Positions 34,343-46,300 of a stretch of 64,000 bases of DNA are shown piece by piece; positions within the stretch are counted from its first letter, which is position 1, and every line of letters starts with the position of its first letter. A model generated the notes under the pieces. The model was given only the letters and a program-made list of their open reading frames with translations. It was not told the origin of the DNA and did no database searches. Origin of the DNA: Asinibacterium sp. OR53 (GTDB taxonomy: Bacteria; Bacteroidota; Bacteroidia; Chitinophagales; Chitinophagaceae); the NCBI RefSeq assembly GCF_000515315.1, contig NZ_KI911562.1, positions 1,632,505-1,696,504 of the forward strand, read 5' to 3'. The translations under genes and the position numbers were made by a program.

Positions 34343-37300
34343 ATGAAGCGCCACCACCTGACAGTTGTTTTAATTTTCCTTGTTCTACCATACCTCTCTT
34401 GTCGCCAAAAGCAAAAAGACGGATTGTTCAGCCTGGTTGAAAACAGCGCTGTTCATTTTGAAAACAAACTAACCGAGAGCAGCAATTTCAATGTATTCAA
34501 TTACAGGAACTTTTATAATGGCGGCGGCGTTGCCATTGGTGACCTCAACAACGACGGACTGCCGGATATTTTCTTTACCGCTAACCAGGGAAGTAATAAA
34601 CTCTATCTGAACAAAGGAAACTTTCAGTTTGAAGATGTTTCTGAGAAAGCCGGTTTTACAACAAAAAAACAATGGAGTACCGGCGTGGTGCTGGTAGATA
34701 TCAACAACGACGGATGGCTGGATATTTATGTCTGCAATGCCGGTAACATGCTTGATCCCGAATTGAGAAAGAACCAGCTGTTCATCAATAACCATGATCT
34801 TACTTTCACAGAAAAAGCAAAGGAGTACGGACTGGATAACGACGGTTATACTACGCAGGCTTCTTTCTTTGATTATGATGGTGATGGCGACCTGGACTGC
34901 TTCATCATTAATAATAGTCCTATCCCGGTAAATACCCTGAATTACGCCAACCAAAGAGGATTACCCGCACAACAATGGAACGTGCCCGATATGTTAAAAG
35001 GCGGCGGCGATCACCTTTACAGGAACGACAACGGTCACTTCACAGAAGTAACTCAGCAGGCAGGCATACACGGAAGCCTGATCAGTTTCGGATTGGGCGT
35101 AACGGTAGGCGATGTGAACGGAGACGGGTGGCCTGATATCTATGTTTCGAACGATTTTTTTGAACGGGATTACCTGTACATCAACCAACAAAACGGAACA
35201 TTCAAGGACGAACTGGAAGAAAGGGTACAACATACCAGCCTGGCCTCGATGGGTGCAGACATGGCAGATATCAACAACGACGGTTATCCCGATATATTTA
35301 CTACCGATATGTTGCCGGCAGATCATTACCGGTTAAAGACCACTACTTCATTCGATAATATCGATGTATACCGTATCAAGGAAAAATCTGGATTCTATCA
35401 CCAGTTCATGCAAAACGCACTTCAACTGAACAACAAGAATGGCAAGTTCATGGAAGTGGCTAATTATTGCGGTGTTCCCGCCTCGGACTGGAGCTGGGGC
35501 GCGCTGATGTTCGATGCCGATAACGACGGATATACCGACTTGTATATTTCCAATGGCATATACCATGATCTTACCAACCAGGATTTCATTGATTTTTTTG
35601 CCAATGATATTGTTAGGAAGATGGTGATGTCGGGCAAGAAGGATGAAGTAGAGGCCATCATTAATAAAATGTCGTCTGTTCCATTGAAGAACAAAGCGTT
35701 TAGAAACTCCGGCAAATTGAAATTCGATGATGTGGGAGATGAATGGGGTTTTACGCAGCCGTCTTTTTCGAATGGAGCAGCGTATGGCGACCTGGACAAT
35801 GACGGCGACCTGGACCTCGTGATCAATAATGTGAACCAGCCCGCATTTATTTACCGGAACATGAGTGCAGAGAAAAATAAGAACAATTATATTGCTTTCT
35901 CTCTGAAAGGGTTACCTGGTAACACTTTCGCTATTGGTTCCAAGATCAAATTGTTTATAGGAAGTCAAATATTGAGCCGTGAAATTATTCCCAGCCGCGG
36001 CTTCCAATCATCGGTAGATTATAAGGCCGTTATAGGACTGGGAAAAACTTCCGTTATTGACTCAGTTGAAATTATCTGGCCTAACAGAACCATCAGTACT
36101 TACCACCAACTTGCCATCAATACAACGCATGCCATCAAACAACCTTCGGATAATGCCCATCTCTATCATCCCGAAAAAACAATAACCAACCCGGCACTTG
36201 TAGCAGTGCCAGCAACATTTGATAAACACGAAGACGACGATTTCATTGAATTATATACGGAAAGAAATATCCCGCTCATGCTTTCCAAAGAGGGGCCTAA
36301 GGCAACAGTTGGCGACGTGAATGGCGATGGCTTGCAGGATGTGTATATATGTGGATCGAATAACAAAGGGGGACAACTATACCTGCAAACACCCGATGGG
36401 AAATTTGTGAAGAAACCGGTAAAGGCTTTTAAAGATGATGCCGGTATAGAAGGCACTGCCTGCCTGCTGTTCGACTGCGATGGCGATGGCGATCTGGACC
36501 TGTTTGTAGGTGCAGGTGGCGACAAACAACTGCCCAACAGCGATCTCATGCTCAACCATCTGTACAGGAACGACGGGAAGGGCAATTTTACCGTGGTGCC
36601 TGGCGCTTTTCAGCATACCAACGCCAATACGGGTGTGGTAGTGGCTTTTGATTTTGACGGCGATGGCGACCTGGACCTGTTTGTGGGAGGCCGGAATATA
36701 CCTTACCGTTACGGTATGAGTCCGGCTAGCGAGCTATTGATAAATGACGGCAAAGGAAATTTCAGCGATGCCACCAAAGAGATAGCGCCACAAATAGCCA
36801 ACATAGGAATGGTAACGGATGCTGTATGGGCTGATATCGACGGTGATGGAAAGGGAGAACTGATCATAGTCGGCGATTGGATGGCACCGAAGATTTTCTC
36901 GTACACGAACCATCGCTTCCAGGAGAAAACAACCAATTTGTCGGGATTGTCCGGCTGGTGGCGCTCCATTGCTGTTGCCGATTTAAATGGCGATGGTAAA
37001 AAAGACCTGATCATTGGGAATATGGGAGAGAATGGCTACCTGCATCCGACCCCTGCAGAACCTGTGAAACTATGGATGAACGATTACGATATGAATGGGA
37101 GTTTTGAAAAGATACTTACCCGGACTGTTGATCAAAAAGACGTGACTGTTTTCCTGAAGCATGATGTGGAGGAACAATTACCATCCCTGAAAAAACAAAA
37201 TTTAAAACACGAGTCTTTTGCTACCAAATCCATACAGGACCTGTTTCCTGCAAACCTCATCCAATCGTCGGTGGTTAACGTATTGAATTACCAGCCTTCC

Positions 37301-37669
37301 ATTATTGCCTGGAACGATGGCAATATGCATTTCACGGTAGAAAAGCTGCCTGCACCGGTACAGTTCTCTTCGGCAAATGCCATTCTTTGTACGGATATTG
37401 ATAATGATGGCAAAACAGACATCGTAATAGGTGGCAATGAATTCGGATTTCCGCCACAGTTCGGAAGACTGGATGCCAGCTATGGTGTGGTACTGATGAA
37501 TGAGGGGCAAAAGAAATTCAAAGTGCTCGACTATGCCCGTTCTGGCCTTGAACTGACCGGACAGGTCAGGGATATCAAGGAGATCAGAACAAAAAACAAC
37601 AGGAACCTGTTGTTCCTGCGAAACAGTGAATACCCTGTTCTTTATGAAATAAAATCATCCCGCAAGTGA
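34343..37669 (+). CDS. FG-GAP/VCBS repeat and ASPIC-UnbV (CRTAC1-like) lipoprotein 1
   Basis: 1108 residues from the ATG at 34343, chosen because it gives a lipoprotein signal with lipobox YLSC (Cys20). The earlier TTG would overlap susD and place the signal inside. Many calcium-binding FG-GAP blades are visible: DLNNDGLPDIFFTAN, DINNDGWLDIYVC, DYDGDGDLD, DVNGDGWPDIYVSND, DADNDGYTDLYISNG and DLDNDGDLDLVINN. An ASPIC/UnbV domain follows (about 531-600) and a second propeller completes the protein. Such proteins are exposed at the surface next to SusC/SusD in many Bacteroidota; their role is unknown. Its stop overlaps the next start (GTGA). Confidence 0.9.
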   Translation: MKRHHLTVVLIFLVLPYLSCRQKQKDGLFSLVENSAVHFENKLTESSNFNVFNYRNFYNGGGVAIGDLNNDGLPDIFFTANQGSNKLYLNKGNFQFEDVSEKAGFTTKKQWSTGVVLVDINNDGWLDIYVCNAGNMLDPELRKNQLFINNHDLTFTEKAKEYGLDNDGYTTQASFFDYDGDGDLDCFIINNSPIPVNTLNYANQRGLPAQQWNVPDMLKGGGDHLYRNDNGHFTEVTQQAGIHGSLISFGLGVTVGDVNGDGWPDIYVSNDFFERDYLYINQQNGTFKDELEERVQHTSLASMGADMADINNDGYPDIFTTDMLPADHYRLKTTTSFDNIDVYRIKEKSGFYHQFMQNALQLNNKNGKFMEVANYCGVPASDWSWGALMFDADNDGYTDLYISNGIYHDLTNQDFIDFFANDIVRKMVMSGKKDEVEAIINKMSSVPLKNKAFRNSGKLKFDDVGDEWGFTQPSFSNGAAYGDLDNDGDLDLVINNVNQPAFIYRNMSAEKNKNNYIAFSLKGLPGNTFAIGSKIKLFIGSQILSREIIPSRGFQSSVDYKAVIGLGKTSVIDSVEIIWPNRTISTYHQLAINTTHAIKQPSDNAHLYHPEKTITNPALVAVPATFDKHEDDDFIELYTERNIPLMLSKEGPKATVGDVNGDGLQDVYICGSNNKGGQLYLQTPDGKFVKKPVKAFKDDAGIEGTACLLFDCDGDGDLDLFVGAGGDKQLPNSDLMLNHLYRNDGKGNFTVVPGAFQHTNANTGVVVAFDFDGDGDLDLFVGGRNIPYRYGMSPASELLINDGKGNFSDATKEIAPQIANIGMVTDAVWADIDGDGKGELIIVGDWMAPKIFSYTNHRFQEKTTNLSGLSGWWRSIAVADLNGDGKKDLIIGNMGENGYLHPTPAEPVKLWMNDYDMNGSFEKILTRTVDQKDVTVFLKHDVEEQLPSLKKQNLKHESFATKSIQDLFPANLIQSSVVNVLNYQPSIIAWNDGNMHFTVEKLPAPVQFSSANAILCTDIDNDGKTDIVIGGNEFGFPPQFGRLDASYGVVLMNEGQKKFKVLDYARSGLELTGQVRDIKEIRTKNNRNLLFLRNSEYPVLYEIKSSRK

Positions 37670-40600
37670 GTAAACCAGTCATGTGCAGCATCATTCGATG
37701 GACGGGAATCTTTTTATTATTGGTTGCCTGCCATTCTGCGAAAAAAGGAGCGCCTTTGTTTACTGTGCTTGACCAGCAGACAACGGGATTAACGTTCAGG
37801 AACCAAATGCATCCCACGCCGGAATTTAACCTGTTCAAGTACATGTATTATTACAATGGGGCGGGAATAGGAGCCGGCGACTTTAATAACGACGGAAAGG
37901 TAGACCTGTTCTTTGCAGCCAACCAGGGCAATAATGCCTTGTACCTGAATGAAGGCGGCATGCATTTTAAAGAAGTAAGTAAAGCCGCCCATATACCACA
38001 GGATGGAGCATGGAATACGGGTGTATCGGTAGTAGACATCAACAATGATGGCCTGTTGGATATTTATATATGCCGCGTGGGGCATTTCGGTATGCTGGCC
38101 GGAAAGAACCAGCTATTGGTTTGCAAAGGCATCAGGAATGGAGTTCCTTATTACCAGGACGAAGCAGCGCAGTATGGGCTGGATTTTTCGGGATTCAGCA
38201 CACAGGCCGTTTTCTTCGATTACGACGGCGATGGAGACCTGGATATGTTCTTGCTGAACCATGCGGTCAATCATGAAGCAAGGTATGCACCCCGGGCCAA
38301 TTTCCTGGGAACCTACGATACACTTTCCGGAGACCGCATGTACAGGAATGATGGCGGTCATTTTACAGATGTAACCGTACAATCCAAAATCAATAGTTCG
38401 GCCATTAGTTACGGACTGGGAGTGGTGGTAGCAGATATCAATAATGATGGCTGGCCGGATATATATGTAGGGAATGATTTTCACGAGAACGATTACCTGT
38501 ATATCAACCAGCACGATGGCACATTTGCTGAAATGAACAACCAGCAATTGATGCATACCAGCCAGTTTTCTATGGGAGTGGATGTAGCCGATGCGGATAA
38601 TGATGGTTTTCCCGAGATCATTTCAATGGATATGCTGCCTTCTGATCCGGCTATCTTAAAAAGATCGTTGGGAGAAGATGGCTATGATATTTTTCAAAAC
38701 AAGATCAGTTTCGGGTATAATTATCAATATGCCCGGAACAATCTTCAATACAACAGGAGGAACAATCATTTCAGCGAAACGGGATTTTACTCAGGTGTGT
38801 ATGCAACCGATTGGAGCTGGGCGCCACTTTGGATGGATTTCAATAACGATGGACTGAAAGACCTGTTTGTTTCCAATGGCATTCCCAAAAGGATGAATGA
38901 TATTGATTACATCAATTTTGTTTCCGGTGAAGAGATACAACAAAAACTCAGGTCGAATAACCTGAGCAAGACAGATATGTCGCTGGTAGATAAATTTCCG
39001 GAAGTGAAGATCCCGAATAAATTTTACCTCAATAAGGGGAACCTGCGGTTTGAAGACATGCAGGGATCTATTGCGCATGACATGCCCACATTTTCAAACG
39101 GAGCCATTTATGCAGACCTGGACAACGACGGAGACCTGGACATAGTGGTGAACAATATTGACGATGCAGTACTCGTGTACGAGAATACATGCAATGACCA
39201 CCAATCAAGACCGTATGCAACGATAAAATTACAGGGACCTGCCAATAACATCAATGCAATCGGATCCAGGCTGGTATTATTTGCCAATCATGGTATACGC
39301 ACTTATGAGAAGTTCCCCGTAAGGGGTTTCCAGTCTAGCATGGAAGAGCCGTTGCACGTTGGGCTGGCAGACACCAGGGTTGATTCCGCCTTTTTGATAT
39401 GGCCGGACCATAGTTTTCAAAAAATCAATATAGACCGCCCGCTTCAATCGTTCACGTATCAGAAAGGGTTACCCAAGTTTGATTATACCCGGATAACGGG
39501 TTATTGGAAAGAGGCAACAAGACCGGCAACAGATATCACTGCTCAAACCGGGTTGAATTACCTGCACCGGGAAAATCCTTTCAATGAATTCAACAGGGAG
39601 TCATTGATGCCTCATATGGTATCTACCGAAGGACCCGCACTGGCAGTTGCCGATATCAACCACGATGGATTGGAAGATGTATTCATAGGCGCCTCCAAAA
39701 CATTTCACAGCGCGATTTTTCTGCAAACAAAGAATGGGAAATTCACGAGGGTCAAACAACCTACCATGGAACTGGATAGCATGTACGAAGATGTTGATGC
39801 CAGTTTTGTAGATGTAAACAATGATGGAAATATTGACCTGGTGGTAGCCAGTGGTGGCAATGAATATTACGGGCAGGATATACACATGAAACCAAGGGTG
39901 TACCTGAACGATGGTAAAGGCAATTTTACAAGATCGGAGAATGCTTTCGGAGATATTTATACAACCCAATCCTGTATTGTTCCCTGCGACTTCAATGGAG
40001 ACGGGTATACAGACCTTTTCATTGGCGGAAGAGCAGTGCCCTGGCAATACGGACAAATACCCCGCTCTTATTTATTACTGAACGATGGTAAAGGGCATTT
40101 CAACGATGTAACGGAACAGTATGCCAAAGGGCTTTCTAATGTTGGCATGGTTACCAATGCCGTGTGGGCAGATATGGATGGAGATGGCAATAAGGATCTT
40201 ATCGTTTGCGGAGAATGGATGGGTATTTATGCTTTCATCAACCATAAAACTTCTTTTGCCATCAAACAACTGACAGATAAAAAGGGATGGTGGAATTTTA
40301 TTTTGCCTGTAGACATTGACCAGGATGGTAAGCTGGACCTGGTGGCCGGAAACCTTGGATTGAATGCCAAACTCCAGGCCAGCAAAGAACAGCCTGTTCG
40401 CATGTATTATAATGACTTCGATAATAACGGAACCAAAGAACAGGTGCTGACTTACTATATAGGAAAAGAAGAGATCCCGTTGGCTAATAAAGATGAATTG
40501 CAAAAACAATTACCCATTATCAAAAAGAAATTCCTGTATGCAGCCGATTTTGCCAACGCATCTTTAAAAGATATTTTCTCGAATGAAAAATTACAGGCTG

Positions 40601-40983
40601 CGCAAGTGTTTACGGCCGATGATTTTTCCAACACGGTTTTCTTAAACAAGGGCAACCTGAATTTTACAGCGCAGGCATTGCCCTGGCAGGCGCAGCTGAG
40701 TCCTTACCGCGATGCCGTAGTGGTAGATGCTAACGGAGACCATCTACCGGACATTTTGTTAACTGGTAACTATTATGAGAACAGTATTCAATTAGGCAGG
40801 TATGATGCAGATTATGGAACTATTGCCATCAACAAAGGCGGGGGCAGGTTCGAATGCCAGCCAATGAATGGGGTTATCTTAAAAGGGCAAACAAGGCATA
40901 TCAGATCAATCAACATCAATGGTAAGCCTGCTCTTATAGCGGCGAGGAACAACGATAGCGCAATGGTTATACAATTTAAATGA
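37666..40983 (+). CDS. FG-GAP/VCBS repeat and ASPIC-UnbV (CRTAC1-like) lipoprotein 2
   Basis: 1105 residues from a GTG overlapping the previous stop; an ATG at 37681 is the alternative. The lipobox is LVAC (Cys22). FG-GAP blades include DFNNDGKVDLFFAAN, DINNDGLLDIYIC, DYDGDGDLDMFLLN, DINNDGWPDIYVGND and DLDNDGDLDIVVNN. The ASPIC/UnbV domain is at about 531-598, the same place as in the preceding protein, showing a tandem duplication. Both probably follow SusC/SusD in one surface system. Convergent with the SRPBCC gene (6-base gap). Confidence 0.9.
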   Translation: MSKPVMCSIIRWTGIFLLLVACHSAKKGAPLFTVLDQQTTGLTFRNQMHPTPEFNLFKYMYYYNGAGIGAGDFNNDGKVDLFFAANQGNNALYLNEGGMHFKEVSKAAHIPQDGAWNTGVSVVDINNDGLLDIYICRVGHFGMLAGKNQLLVCKGIRNGVPYYQDEAAQYGLDFSGFSTQAVFFDYDGDGDLDMFLLNHAVNHEARYAPRANFLGTYDTLSGDRMYRNDGGHFTDVTVQSKINSSAISYGLGVVVADINNDGWPDIYVGNDFHENDYLYINQHDGTFAEMNNQQLMHTSQFSMGVDVADADNDGFPEIISMDMLPSDPAILKRSLGEDGYDIFQNKISFGYNYQYARNNLQYNRRNNHFSETGFYSGVYATDWSWAPLWMDFNNDGLKDLFVSNGIPKRMNDIDYINFVSGEEIQQKLRSNNLSKTDMSLVDKFPEVKIPNKFYLNKGNLRFEDMQGSIAHDMPTFSNGAIYADLDNDGDLDIVVNNIDDAVLVYENTCNDHQSRPYATIKLQGPANNINAIGSRLVLFANHGIRTYEKFPVRGFQSSMEEPLHVGLADTRVDSAFLIWPDHSFQKINIDRPLQSFTYQKGLPKFDYTRITGYWKEATRPATDITAQTGLNYLHRENPFNEFNRESLMPHMVSTEGPALAVADINHDGLEDVFIGASKTFHSAIFLQTKNGKFTRVKQPTMELDSMYEDVDASFVDVNNDGNIDLVVASGGNEYYGQDIHMKPRVYLNDGKGNFTRSENAFGDIYTTQSCIVPCDFNGDGYTDLFIGGRAVPWQYGQIPRSYLLLNDGKGHFNDVTEQYAKGLSNVGMVTNAVWADMDGDGNKDLIVCGEWMGIYAFINHKTSFAIKQLTDKKGWWNFILPVDIDQDGKLDLVAGNLGLNAKLQASKEQPVRMYYNDFDNNGTKEQVLTYYIGKEEIPLANKDELQKQLPIIKKKFLYAADFANASLKDIFSNEKLQAAQVFTADDFSNTVFLNKGNLNFTAQALPWQAQLSPYRDAVVVDANGDHLPDILLTGNYYENSIQLGRYDADYGTIAINKGGGRFECQPMNGVILKGQTRHIRSININGKPALIAARNNDSAMVIQFK

Positions 40984-40989
40984 CCCGGA

Positions 40990-41931
40990 TCAGAAGAAAA
41001 TAGGGTAATATAACCTGGTGATCCACCGGGCAGAGTCTGGTTGCATCGACCGGTCTGTTACAAGTGATTGATAGGGTATGGCAGGTGAGGTTTTCCTGTA
41101 ATCGTGTACGTAATTAGTTAGTTCCTGTTCCCCCTTCATAACCCTGGAAACACCGCCCGTAACCTCTGCCATTAAAATATTGCCCAATACCATTTTTTTC
41201 AAACGGAACAGTCCTTCAGAGGGCAGGTCTTTCTGGGTAGGGATCGCCACCATGGTTTCAAAACGGTCCGGACCATCCTGGTAAACATTCAGCATGGGAT
41301 AATTGCGCTCCGTGCCACCCTTCGTTGCAATATAATTTTTCAAAGCATGAACCATTTCATATACCTCATTGGTGGTAGGATAATGCGGAAAAATTTTTTT
41401 CAGGGAGATCAATGAAGAGTCGGTGACCTTCTGCTGAATGATCTTCATCCCATATATATTTTCCTGCTTTTCGAGTATCAGTTTAGTAGTGTCCAGGAGC
41501 GCTTGTATGTTGGACTTTATAGCTGAAAACCTGCGGTATTGAGCAATCCTGGCAAAAGGGTTCGAAGAAAAACTGAATGTGGATGTCCACAACAATTGGG
41601 TGGAATCTGTTTCGGATGGAAGGATTTGCAGCAGCCCTTGTACAGAATCTGGTTGATGCGTAATAGTGGCTGTAAAACTGTTGAGGAATATATTGGAAAC
41701 CCGGTAATGATAATTGCCAAAGTTGTAACGGTGCTCGTCTTCTTTTTTGCCAGGCCACCAGGTTGCCCATTTTTCTTTGTCGAGGATCATCCTGGATACC
41801 CCGTTTTCAGCACAATTGACGGCGATCTTATAGTTGAATACCTGTGAGCCGGGGATGAAAAAATAAACGGAAGCAATCAGGATAAAAAAAACAGCAGTAA
41901 TGATCAAAACCCATTTTTTCATGACGAACAT
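40990..41931 (-). CDS. Membrane-anchored SRPBCC plus GyrI-like effector-binding protein
   Basis: 313 residues. One N-terminal membrane helix (about 6-27, WVLIITAVFFILIASVYFF), then a SRPBCC/START-like domain with WATWWPGK (about 35-150), then a GyrI-like/AraC effector-binding domain (about 155-300). Both folds bind small hydrophobic molecules; no DNA-binding domain is present. The start at 41931 or the Met three codons later both work. It is the last gene of a minus-strand operon after FG-GAP lipoprotein 3 and a haloperoxidase-like gene (60-base gap). The ligand is unknown. Confidence 0.75.
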   Translation of the reverse strand: MFVMKKWVLIITAVFFILIASVYFFIPGSQVFNYKIAVNCAENGVSRMILDKEKWATWWPGKKEDEHRYNFGNYHYRVSNIFLNSFTATITHQPDSVQGLLQILPSETDSTQLLWTSTFSFSSNPFARIAQYRRFSAIKSNIQALLDTTKLILEKQENIYGMKIIQQKVTDSSLISLKKIFPHYPTTNEVYEMVHALKNYIATKGGTERNYPMLNVYQDGPDRFETMVAIPTQKDLPSEGLFRLKKMVLGNILMAEVTGGVSRVMKGEQELTNYVHDYRKTSPAIPYQSLVTDRSMQPDSARWITRLYYPIFF

Positions 41932-41991
41932 TTATGGAAGCTGAAATCGATTATGTGTGTAAAATAGGTTATAATCATGTAACCATCGCTT

Positions 41992-43308
41992 TTATTTGAA
42001 AGTGCTATTGTATAGTTTCCCTATCTGTTGCCCCTGTTTTTTTCCTTCCATGACGGCGCTCCGGAAATGGATACCTCCATATAAACGGCTGATGGCTGCT
42101 TCATCGGCCGCTGCCAGGATAGAAGGGAAAGAACGGTCCAATCCCAGGTATTCCAACTCGGTTGTATCGTGAAAGGCAATATTGGTTCCCAGTTGGGATG
42201 TCAGCACGGTTGCTACAGCAGTGGTAATCACACTATGTGCACTGGTATATTCGGGGAACGGCGGTGTTTGCAGTAATGCATTCCAGTTGGGATCTATATG
42301 CTCCCTGATCGCCGTTATAGGCCTCACCTTACGGCTGCGGAATTTTTCATCCCAGCAGGAAATAAACCCGTCGAAGATAGCTGCCGCCGCCAACGCGTAA
42401 ATTCTTGCCGTTTTAACATCACTGGTTTTTGTTTGGTTGGTGAGAATAGCAGTAATGCCCATCCAGTGACCACCGGGTGTTGTTTTTTTTGTAGCGAAAG
42501 TAAAATGTCCCTCGTGCCCGGTTACAAAGGGGTTGTCATCCCAATAATGAGCGATGGTATCCCGCGAGGAGGTCATATTTTTTTTGACTGTATATACTTC
42601 CATGACTTCCTGGTAGAACGGACTGTTCTTTTGCCAATCGTAAGGTGGTGGTGGAACAGGTTTGAATTGCGCGGCAGAATCAAGCAATAATGGTTGGATC
42701 AGTTTCCAGTTGGGTTCTGTGGCATCTGCATAATCGGGAGGCGTTTGCTGCCACTTGCCCTGCTCTTTAAAGACACTGTACCTGGGCATGCCGCGGGTTT
42801 TCTTATAATTATCATGAGCCGCCCTTGCTATAATCACCCTTGCTATCGTATCGGCAAGTAAAAGCGAATTTTCGTAGGTGCGTGTCGGTATGCCTGCTTG
42901 TTGGAAGGCATCAAATAACTTTTTCTCCGTTATCACCAGGCTGTCTTTAGAGAAAGACAACGCTTCTGCCACACGGAAGAACGACCCCACAGCAGCCAGC
43001 GTATAATTGTATGCTTCACCTGCTACAGGCAGGGGCATGCGTCCAAACCCTTTCATGGAAGCCGCTATGGAATAGCTTCCCTGCTCTTTGAAGCGGATCG
43101 CTTCATAATAGGCCAGGTTGCTGTAAGCATAGACCCTGCTTGCAACAGGTGGAGTAAGTATATCACGAACGATTACTTCTGTAAGCCGGTGTACACATTG
43201 ATGTTGTATAGCGGTTGTATCTATTGAAAGACCTTCTTTTTTCTGCTTACAGGCAACAAACACAACAATACATAAGCAGGCAGAAAAAACGGGGATACTT
43301 TTTTTCAT
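41992..43308 (-). CDS. Vanadium-dependent haloperoxidase-type PAP2 lipoprotein 1
   Basis: 438 residues with lipobox FVAC (Cys at about 20). The PAP2/vanadium-site motifs are present: Lys322-x6-Arg329-Pro (KFRSRKVRP), TSAH (355-358) in place of PSGH, and Ser407-Arg408-x5-His414 (SRLYGGIH). Together these residues bind vanadate or phosphate. The enzyme is either a halide-oxidising peroxidase or a phosphatase; the family is usually annotated as vanadium-dependent haloperoxidase. The gene starts 11 bases after the FG-GAP lipoprotein 3 stop and is clearly co-transcribed with it. A paralogue lies at 49.7 kb. Confidence 0.85.
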   Translation of the reverse strand: MKKSIPVFSACLCIVVFVACKQKKEGLSIDTTAIQHQCVHRLTEVIVRDILTPPVASRVYAYSNLAYYEAIRFKEQGSYSIAASMKGFGRMPLPVAGEAYNYTLAAVGSFFRVAEALSFSKDSLVITEKKLFDAFQQAGIPTRTYENSLLLADTIARVIIARAAHDNYKKTRGMPRYSVFKEQGKWQQTPPDYADATEPNWKLIQPLLLDSAAQFKPVPPPPYDWQKNSPFYQEVMEVYTVKKNMTSSRDTIAHYWDDNPFVTGHEGHFTFATKKTTPGGHWMGITAILTNQTKTSDVKTARIYALAAAAIFDGFISCWDEKFRSRKVRPITAIREHIDPNWNALLQTPPFPEYTSAHSVITTAVATVLTSQLGTNIAFHDTTELEYLGLDRSFPSILAAADEAAISRLYGGIHFRSAVMEGKKQGQQIGKLYNSTFK

Positions 43309-43319
43309 ATGGAAGCAAC

Positions 43320-46300
43320 TTAATTGGTAATGACTCTTTTTTGTTTTTTGTTATTGACAATTTCAACCGATTGAATGGATGGATTGAGCATAATAAATCT
43401 TCCCGACTGCGACAAAAAGGATGACCCGAATCCAAACTCTTCTTTCCTTCTCCGTCCATTTTTTAGCGCTACCATAGCAAATGCATCGTCGGGTAGTAAT
43501 GGAACGATCTTATTGTTTTGATGCCGGGATTGAAAGCATTTGAGCCAGGAGGCATTTTGTGCTGCCGCAATGGTTAGTTTGTTATTGGATACCAATTGTA
43601 TCAGTGCTTTTCCATTACCCGGTATGTAAATACCACTCTCTAACAGCGAAAGAGGAGAAAAATTCCCTTTCCCGTCGCCTTTCAATAAAAGTCCGTTTAA
43701 TGCATCATATCGCCCAAGTGGAGGCGCCATGGAGAATTCATTGCCATTCAGCAAAATATCCATGTTCCCATCGCCATCGAAATCATTGGTAACCATACCA
43801 TACAAGGGTGCCCATTGCGCCTGTGGAGGTAACGTATGCAGTACGAACTGGAAATTTCCCTTGTTCTCTATCCAGCAAGACTGGAAACTATTGACCGATA
43901 GCTGCAATGCACCTGTAAGCTCCTGTTCGGAGAAAATATTTTTCATCTCGGTACGGGCATAAGATGCATAGTTGGGGAATCGTTCTTTCATCATGCTGAT
44001 CTCTTTGATGAGCTCATCACGACTGGCTATGGGATATTCCTTTATCGTTTCATCAATACCCGAAGGAAGGTATGTACTGAATAGCGCATCATAGCTTCCA
44101 TTGTTATCGAAATCCTTGGCATAAGCCCGGATGGGGAACTGTTCCGAAGGTTTCAGGAAACCGTTCGTGCCAAAATTTCCCAGCACATAATCCATGTCTC
44201 CATCATTGTCGATATCCGTTGCAGTAATACTGTTCCACCATCCCGTTGTATTTTGAAGCGGAGAAGAAACAATAGAGAATTTGCCTTTATTGTTTTTCAG
44301 GATGGTTACTGGCATCCATTCACCAACAACAATAAGGTCCGGCATCCCGTCATTGTCTATATCGGTCCAGAGGGCATCGCTTACCATGCCTATGTTTTGT
44401 AATGCGGGCGCCACTTCTTTCGTAACGTCGGTGAATATGATCTTTCCATCCTTGCTGTCGTTCCGGTAGATATAACTGCTAACAGGACTGGGATAACTGC
44501 CGGGTAATACCCTTCCTCCAACAAAAAGATCCAGGTCGCCGTCGTTGTCGAAATCTATTGCTTTTACACAACTTTTTGCTGTGAGGTTGATGGGAAATGC
44601 GGATGGATATTCTTTGAAATTTCCTTTCCCGTCATTAATGTAAAAATGGTCTGCATACACTTTTGACCCGGGCGGGTTTTCACTGCCGCCACTGGCAATG
44701 TACACATCCAGGTCGCCATCTCCATCTGCATCGAACAAACAGATGCCTGCATCATCCTGGTATTTCAGATCAGTTGTATCTGTAAATTTTCGTTGATAGA
44801 AAGAACCATCCGGTTTTTGTATGAACAGGGTGGCATAATTAGGCGAGCCACCGCCTATCAACAGGTCTTGCAAACCATCGCCGTTCACATCGCCGGCTGC
44901 CAGCGGCGGACCGTATTGCGATAGTTTATGAGGGATCAAACGCTGGATATTGAAGTCGATAAAATCTGCTTCGGAAGAAAGGAAATGTATGCCCGTCTTT
45001 GCAGTAATATCGGTAAACCAGCCTGGCGGTGAGCTATAGCCAAAAGGAGCGGCTTGCCGGTCGGCATTTTTACTATTGATGGTCAGTGTTTGATTAACAG
45101 GAACACGTTGTTGTACTTGTTTTTTTCCATTCGGCCAGGTCACTACTACTGAATCTATGATCGAAGTGCTGCCAACACCGAAGTGCGCAATGTTTTCAAC
45201 GCTCGACATATAACCACGGTAGGGGGTGTACTCGTAAAATTGTTGTTTATCCTGGTAGTGCAGCCGGATAGTGGCTCCGAGACCATTCCTGTTCAACGTG
45301 TCGCCGCGTAGTTGTATGCGTAGAAAATTATGCTTATTGTCTTTGTGATCATTCAAAGTATTCTCGAGCAATGTGGCCTCCATATTGGTATTGTTAATGA
45401 CCACATCTATGTCGCCGTCGCCGTCGAAATCTGCATAAGCCATTCCTGCGGAAAAAGTAGGAATATCCCATCCCCACTCTTTGGTTTTATCGGCAAAACT
45501 GAGGTTGCCATTGTTATGGAAGATATAGTTGCTGACCTTGACCGATGGCAGTTGTTTCAACATTTCCGAACGGGGTGTGTTGGCCACGGGCGATTTCCGG
45601 TATGCAATAAAATCAAGGTCCGACATATCTTTCGGCAATCCATTGGAGATGAGCAGATCTCTGAAGCCGTCATTATCTACATCAATAGCCAGGGGCGCCC
45701 AGCTCCAGTCGGTATGGGCAACCCCGGCATAATAAGCGATCTCGCTGAATGCCGGAGGTCCGGCCGAGCCGTCTTCCAGCGGCCTCGGCCCCAGGTTCAA
45801 TTGCAGCGTGTTGCGCGGATATTGGTGCATGTAACCATACTGTGCAAAGTTTTGAAAGGTCTGGTACGAGATATCGTTCATCATTGTTTTCAACCTGTAA
45901 TTGCCTGCGGGCGCCATATCCATTTCAATAATATCCGGCAGGCCGTCGTTATTGATATCGGCAACATCATTGCCCATGGCGTTTTTACTGGTGTGTTTAA
46001 AATATTCACTGCTTTTGTCGGTGAAGGTTCCGTTTTTATTGTTGATGTATAAATGGTTGTTGGAAAGATAATCGTTGCTTACATAAATGTCTTTCCATCC
46101 ATCGTTATTGATATCGGTAATATTAACTCCCAGTCCATAACCTTCGATCAGAATGCCCGCCTCTTTTGAAACATCGGTGAATACGGGATGTTTCAAGCTG
46201 TCGTTCCATTCGTTACGTAATAATTTATCGGTATTGGGCCAGCTGCCATCTTTCCTGATCGGACGGAATTCATTGGGATAGGTTCCGTCCAGTTCATTCA